Source of the DNA: Bacteroidota bacterium
GTDB taxonomy: Bacteria > Bacteroidota > Bacteroidia > Flavobacteriales > Weeksellaceae
Direction of reading: 5' to 3'
Assembly: GCA_023457935.1 (NCBI GenBank)
Contig: JAEXBA010000011.1
Location: 1-52,470, forward strand
Length of the DNA: 52,470 nt
Shown: positions 49,438-52,470 of the stretch, in pieces
How positions within the stretch are numbered: position 1 is the first letter of the stretch
Layout of the letters: each line of letters opens with the position of its first letter
Notes under the pieces: model-generated
What the model was told of the DNA's origin: nothing
The model's database searches: none
Seen by the model: the letters and a program-made list of their open reading frames with translations, nothing else
Position numbers and translations under genes: made by a program

Positions 49438-49468
49438 CAAATATATGTCTTTTCCCGCAAAAAACAAA
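49438..49468 (-). promoter_or_regulatory. Promoter of rimP-nusA-infB
   Basis: On the minus strand, TTTG (49468-49465), 19 bases, TATATTTG (49445-49438), a full match to the Bacteroidota pattern. The predicted leader is about 60 bases. Confidence 0.65.
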
Positions 49469-49542
49469 ATACTTCTGTAAGATATTGAGCTCTGCATCAC
49501 GTCTTTATCCGAAAGCCACCCTGAAGGTTCTGGTATTTTTAG

Positions 49543-49550
49543 TATTTTTG
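49543..49550 (+). promoter_or_regulatory. -7 element for the UDP-glucose dehydrogenase gene
   Basis: TATTTTTG matches TAnnTTTG and ends 18 bases before the ATG at 49569; no TTG at the expected distance. Confidence 0.4.
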
Positions 49551-49568
49551 CAAATATTTTTTCTTTAA

Positions 49569-50894
49569 ATGAACATTACTATTGTAGGAACCGGCTATGT
49601 TGGTCTCGTAACCGGAACAACTCTCGCTGAACTTGGAAACTCAGTTTACTGCGTTGATATTGACTCCAACAAAGTTGAAGCCATGAAAAATGGCGTAGTT
49701 CCGATCTACGAACCCGGACTCGAGGAAATGTTTTCCAGAAATATTCAGGCAAACCGACTTTTTTTCACCACCGATATTAAAGAAGCACTTGATAAGAGTG
49801 AAGTAATTTACCTTGCGCTACCAACTCCGCCCGGAGAAGACGGAAGTGCAGATTTGTCTTACGTAATCAGCGTTGCCAACCAGATCGGCGAAATGATGAC
49901 TTCCTACAAAGTTGTTGTAAATAAATCAACGGTTCCTGTTGGTACCGCCGATAAAGTCCGTGAAGTGATTTCTTCCAAAACGGATATTCCTTTTGATGTA
50001 GTTTCGAATCCTGAATTTTTAAGGGAAGGTTTTGCGGTTGAAGACTCTATGAACCCTGCAAGAGTAATTGTGGGAGCGAGTTCTGAAAAAGCACAGAACA
50101 TCATGGCGAAAATTTACCAGCCGTTTACCAATACCGGAATTCCAATTATTTTCATGGATGAAAAATCATCGGAACTTACCAAATATGCAGCAAATTCATT
50201 TCTGGCAGTGAAAATTACCTTTATGAATGAAATTGCGAATTATTGTGAAAAAGTTGGCGCCGACGTTGATAAAGTTCGTTTGGGAATGGGTTCTGATGAC
50301 AGAATCGGACACCGTTTTCTTTTCCCCGGAATTGGTTACGGAGGAAGCTGTTTCCCGAAAGATGTGAAAGCTTTAATTAAATCCGGAAAACAGGAAGATT
50401 TTGATTTTCAGATTCTTGAAGCAACAGAAAATGTCAACATTTCGCAAAAAGTAATTCTCACCAAAGAAATTGAAAATTATTTCGGCGGAAATCTGGAAGG
50501 AAAAACCATCGCACTTTGGGGGCTGGCTTTCAAGGCAAACACGGACGATATTCGTGAAGCGTCTTCGTTGGACAACATTAAAATTCTGCTTGAAAAAGGC
50601 GCGAAAGTCGTTGCTTACGATTCCATTGCAGAAGAAAATGTAAGACGGATTCTCGGTGATAAAATTGAATATGCAAAAGACATGTATTCCGCTTTGGAAA
50701 ACGCCGACTGTCTTCTGATTGCTACAGAATGGCCTGAATTTAAGAATCCCAATTTCAAAATGATGGCCGAAAAAATGAAGAATAAAGTTATTTTCGACGG
50801 AAGAAATATGTATCCGCTGGAAATTCCGGCTCAGAACGGATTCTTTTACAAATCAATCGGAAGAAAGACGATTAATGAAGTGATGAAGTGCTAA
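49569..50894 (+). CDS. ugd: UDP-glucose 6-dehydrogenase
   Basis: 441 residues. The enzyme oxidises UDP-glucose to UDP-glucuronate with two NAD+, feeding capsule or other surface polysaccharides. The Rossmann motif ITIVGTGYVGLVTGTTLAE starts at residue 3, and the catalytic cysteine is Cys261 in GIGYGGSCFPKDVKAL. The later WGLAFKANTDDIREA and FDGRNMYP motifs are present. The last residues (INEVMKC) are encoded by the start of an 8-bp repeat array, so the C-terminus may have been extended or replaced by it. It begins a polysaccharide locus that continues with rmlB. Confidence 0.95.
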   Translation: MNITIVGTGYVGLVTGTTLAELGNSVYCVDIDSNKVEAMKNGVVPIYEPGLEEMFSRNIQANRLFFTTDIKEALDKSEVIYLALPTPPGEDGSADLSYVISVANQIGEMMTSYKVVVNKSTVPVGTADKVREVISSKTDIPFDVVSNPEFLREGFAVEDSMNPARVIVGASSEKAQNIMAKIYQPFTNTGIPIIFMDEKSSELTKYAANSFLAVKITFMNEIANYCEKVGADVDKVRLGMGSDDRIGHRFLFPGIGYGGSCFPKDVKALIKSGKQEDFDFQILEATENVNISQKVILTKEIENYFGGNLEGKTIALWGLAFKANTDDIREASSLDNIKILLEKGAKVVAYDSIAEENVRRILGDKIEYAKDMYSALENADCLLIATEWPEFKNPNFKMMAEKMKNKVIFDGRNMYPLEIPAQNGFFYKSIGRKTINEVMKC

Positions 50895-50948
50895 AGTTAA
50901 GAAGTGATGAAGTGATGAAGTGATCGGGTGATGAGGTGATGAGATAAT
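50877..50948 (+). repeat. 8-bp tandem array, left arm
   Basis: Nine 8-base units in phase: GAAGTGAT, GAAGTGCT, AAAGTTAA, GAAGTGAT (three times), CGGGTGAT, GAGGTGAT, GAGATAAT. The first units encode the last residues and stop codon of ugd. It is the inverse of the array at 51387-51450. Confidence 0.85.
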
Positions 50949-50966
50949 ATATTTAGACTGAACTGG

Positions 50967-51395
50967 TTGGAAAAAATAAAAAGTCATAAAGATCTGAAAG
51001 TTTGGCAGGAGTCAATGGATTTGGTCGTTTTGATTTATGAAGCGACACGGAATTTTCCTGAAACGGAAAAATGCGCACTTTCATCACAGTTGAAACGCAG
51101 CGCGATATCGATTCCTTCAAATATTGCTGAAGGTTTTGGCCGCAAAGGCAACAAAGAACTCGTTCAGTTTTTATATATCAGTTTGGGTTCATTGGCTGAA
51201 CTTGAAACACAGCTTGAAATTGCCTTCAGAATTTCATATCTTTCAGATCTTGATTTGTATTCAGAAAAAATAAAGTTTATCCGGGTTTTACTCTCCAGAC
51301 TGATAGAAAGTGTAAAAGCAAACCAAAAGCAAACCAAAACCAATCACCATAACCACAACACATCATTTTATAGCATAAAAAACTTTGTAACCTAA
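50967..51395 (+). CDS. Four-helix bundle protein (23S rRNA IVP / S23 family)
   Basis: 142 residues. An in-frame stop at 50940 and no ATG make TTG 50967 (MEKIKSHKDLKVWQES) the best start. The full family signature is visible: FPETEKCALSSQLKRSAISIPSNIAEGFGRKG followed by ELVQFLYISLGSLAELETQLEIAFR. Homologues are encoded inside intervening sequences of 23S rRNA in some bacteria, and the related Avd protein works in diversity-generating retroelements; most free-standing members have no known role. Here the gene sits between two polysaccharide genes, bracketed by inverted 8-bp arrays; its last codons (FVT) lie in the right array, after a tail rich in Lys, Asn, Gln, Thr and His. Confidence 0.9.
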   Translation: MEKIKSHKDLKVWQESMDLVVLIYEATRNFPETEKCALSSQLKRSAISIPSNIAEGFGRKGNKELVQFLYISLGSLAELETQLEIAFRISYLSDLDLYSEKIKFIRVLLSRLIESVKANQKQTKTNHHNHNTSFYSIKNFVT

Positions 51396-51450
51396 AAACC
51401 TTATCACTTCGTAACTTCGTAACCACATAACTACATAACCTCATCACTAT
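51387..51450 (+). repeat. 8-bp tandem array, right arm (inverted)
   Basis: Eight 8-base units in phase: GTAACCTA, AAAACCTT, ATCACTTC, GTAACTTC, GTAACCAC, ATAACTAC, ATAACCTC, ATCACTAT. ATCACTTC is the exact reverse complement of the left array unit GAAGTGAT. The stop codon of the four-helix bundle gene lies in the first unit. The array ends 20 bases before rmlB. Confidence 0.85.
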
Positions 51451-51470
51451 AATAATCCTCATATAAATAA

Positions 51471-52470
51471 ATGAAAAACATCATCATCACCGGAGGCGCC
51501 GGATTTATCGGATCTCACGTTGTTCGTGAATTTGTAAAAAACTTGCCGGAAACCAAAATCATCAATCTTGATGCGTTAACTTACGCCGGAAATCTTGAAA
51601 ATCTGAAAGACATCGAGAACGAACCGAATTACGTTTTCGAGAAAGCGGATATCACGAAACCGGAAGAACTTGAGGCGCTGTTTGATAAATACAATCCGGA
51701 TGCAGTGGTTCATTTGGCGGCAGAATCCCACGTTGACAGAAGTATTACCGATCCGAATGCGTTCATCAACACCAATGTTATCGGAACAGCAAATCTTCTG
51801 AATCTTTGTCGCGAAAGATGGACTTTAAATGAAGATCATACGCACGGAAATTTTCCGGATGAAAAAAGAAAAAACCTTTTCTACCATGTTTCCACCGATG
51901 AAGTTTACGGAGCTTTAGGTGAAACCGGATTTTTTACGGAAGAAACTTCTTACGATCCGAAATCGCCGTATTCCGTTTCCAAAGCAGCTTCAGACCATTT
52001 GGTGAGAGCGTACGGAAATACGTACGGAATGCCGTTTATCATTTCGAACTGTTCCAACAATTACGGTCCGAATCACTTCCCTGAAAAACTGATTCCGCTT
52101 TGTATTCACAACATTCTGAACGAAAAACCGCTTCCAATTTACGGCGACGGAAAATATACAAGAGACTGGCTTTATGTGATTGATCACGCGAAAGCAATTT
52201 TCCAGATTTTCCATGAAGCAAAAACCGGAGAAACCTACAATATCGGTGGCTGGAACGAATGGCAGAACATTAATCTGGTGAAAGAACTTATCAAACAGGT
52301 GGATGAAAAAATCGGAAAACCGGCTGGTTATTCAGAAAAACTCATCACTTTCGTGAAAGACAGACCCGGACACGACAAACGTTATGCGATTGATGCAACA
52401 AAACTCGCAAATGATTTGGGCTGGAAACCGAGTGTAACTTTCGAGGAAGGACTTTCAAAAACCATCGACT
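51471..52470 (+). CDS. rmlB: dTDP-glucose 4,6-dehydratase, truncated by the window end
   Basis: 333 residues are visible of an expected 350-360; the frame is open at the window edge, so the truncation is artificial. The enzyme makes dTDP-4-keto-6-deoxyglucose for rhamnose and related deoxysugars. Motifs: NAD-binding GGAGFIGSH (8-16), HLAAESHVDRS, the catalytic STDEVYG and SPYSVSKAASDH with the Tyr-x3-Lys pair, NYGPNHFPEKLIP and FVKDRPGHDKRYAID. The ATG at 51471 follows the right 8-bp array by 20 bases. With ugd it points to a capsule or O-antigen locus that continues beyond the window. Confidence 0.95.
   Translation, partial: MKNIIITGGAGFIGSHVVREFVKNLPETKIINLDALTYAGNLENLKDIENEPNYVFEKADITKPEELEALFDKYNPDAVVHLAAESHVDRSITDPNAFINTNVIGTANLLNLCRERWTLNEDHTHGNFPDEKRKNLFYHVSTDEVYGALGETGFFTEETSYDPKSPYSVSKAASDHLVRAYGNTYGMPFIISNCSNNYGPNHFPEKLIPLCIHNILNEKPLPIYGDGKYTRDWLYVIDHAKAIFQIFHEAKTGETYNIGGWNEWQNINLVKELIKQVDEKIGKPAGYSEKLITFVKDRPGHDKRYAIDATKLANDLGWKPSVTFEEGLSKTID

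Noticed and set aside
49371..49460. Longer N-terminus for RimP
   Set aside because: The region holds the leader hairpin and the promoter's downstream side; family proteins start at the MEFRTKIEEL-type sequence.
50877..51450. Possible CRISPR array
   Set aside because: Units are 8 bases with no spacers and no cas genes; the structure is two inverted tandem arrays, not a CRISPR.

Overview
The window reads as a chromosomal segment of a flavobacterium (Bacteroidota), most likely Weeksellaceae of the Chryseobacterium/Kaistella type. This placement is inferred from protein families and promoter style; no database search was possible. Support comes from a SusC/SusD pair, a subtilisin with a type IX secretion (T9SS) sorting domain, bacillithiol synthesis (BshC), a GYDIA-type GHMP kinase, a Porin_10-like porin, many lipoproteins, few clear Shine-Dalgarno sequences, and repeated TTG/TTTG-N19-20-TAnnTTTG promoters typical of the phylum.

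Layout. 1-5.3 kb: tail of a Na+/H+ antiporter, then three exported proteins of unknown function. 5.3-9.7 kb (minus): two small membrane proteins and the str operon rpsL-rpsG-fusA-rpsJ, which ends at a terminator right after rpsJ. 9.8-15.9 kb: a GT-C-like membrane protein, dps, pncB with a YCII-type lipoprotein, rmuC and a SpoU-type RNA methyltransferase. 15.9-16.8 kb: two near-identical alanine-rich lipoproteins, each with its own promoter and terminator. 16.9-20.7 kb: a membrane protein/lipoprotein pair facing a U32 peptidase-ferredoxin-5-FTHF cyclo-ligase operon. 20.9-27.3 kb: HtrA protease, a small membrane protein, RidA, LptD, and a divergent N-acetylmuramoyl-L-alanine amidase. 27.3-28.4 kb: tRNA-Glu, rpsT, tRNA-Glu, aroQ. 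28.4-37.3 kb (minus): pckA, GYDIA kinase, fabD, a LysM/PBP1 protein, bshC and a porin. 37.3-44.6 kb (minus): a SusC/SusD/lipoprotein operon beside a T9SS-exported S8 peptidase, probably a peptide-uptake locus. 44.7-49.5 kb (minus): rimP-nusA-infB. 49.6-52.5 kb: start of a surface-polysaccharide locus (UDP-glucose dehydrogenase, a four-helix-bundle S23-type gene, and a dTDP-glucose 4,6-dehydratase cut by the window edge).

Most genes are ordinary housekeeping. The most unusual structure is at 50.88-51.45 kb: the S23-type gene between ugd and rmlB is bracketed by two inverted arrays of a degenerate 8-bp unit (GAAGTGAT on the left, its complement ATCACTTC on the right), and both arrays run into the stop codons of the genes before them. 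This resembles the plan of 23S rRNA intervening sequences, but in a protein-coding locus. A related signature, degenerate 7-bp arrays, fills the spacers around rpsJ and occurs between rimP and nusA. Together they suggest a class of short-period intergenic arrays worth a genome-wide search. No CRISPR array, insertion sequence, prophage or rRNA gene was seen, and no gene-free stretch exceeds about 250 bases.
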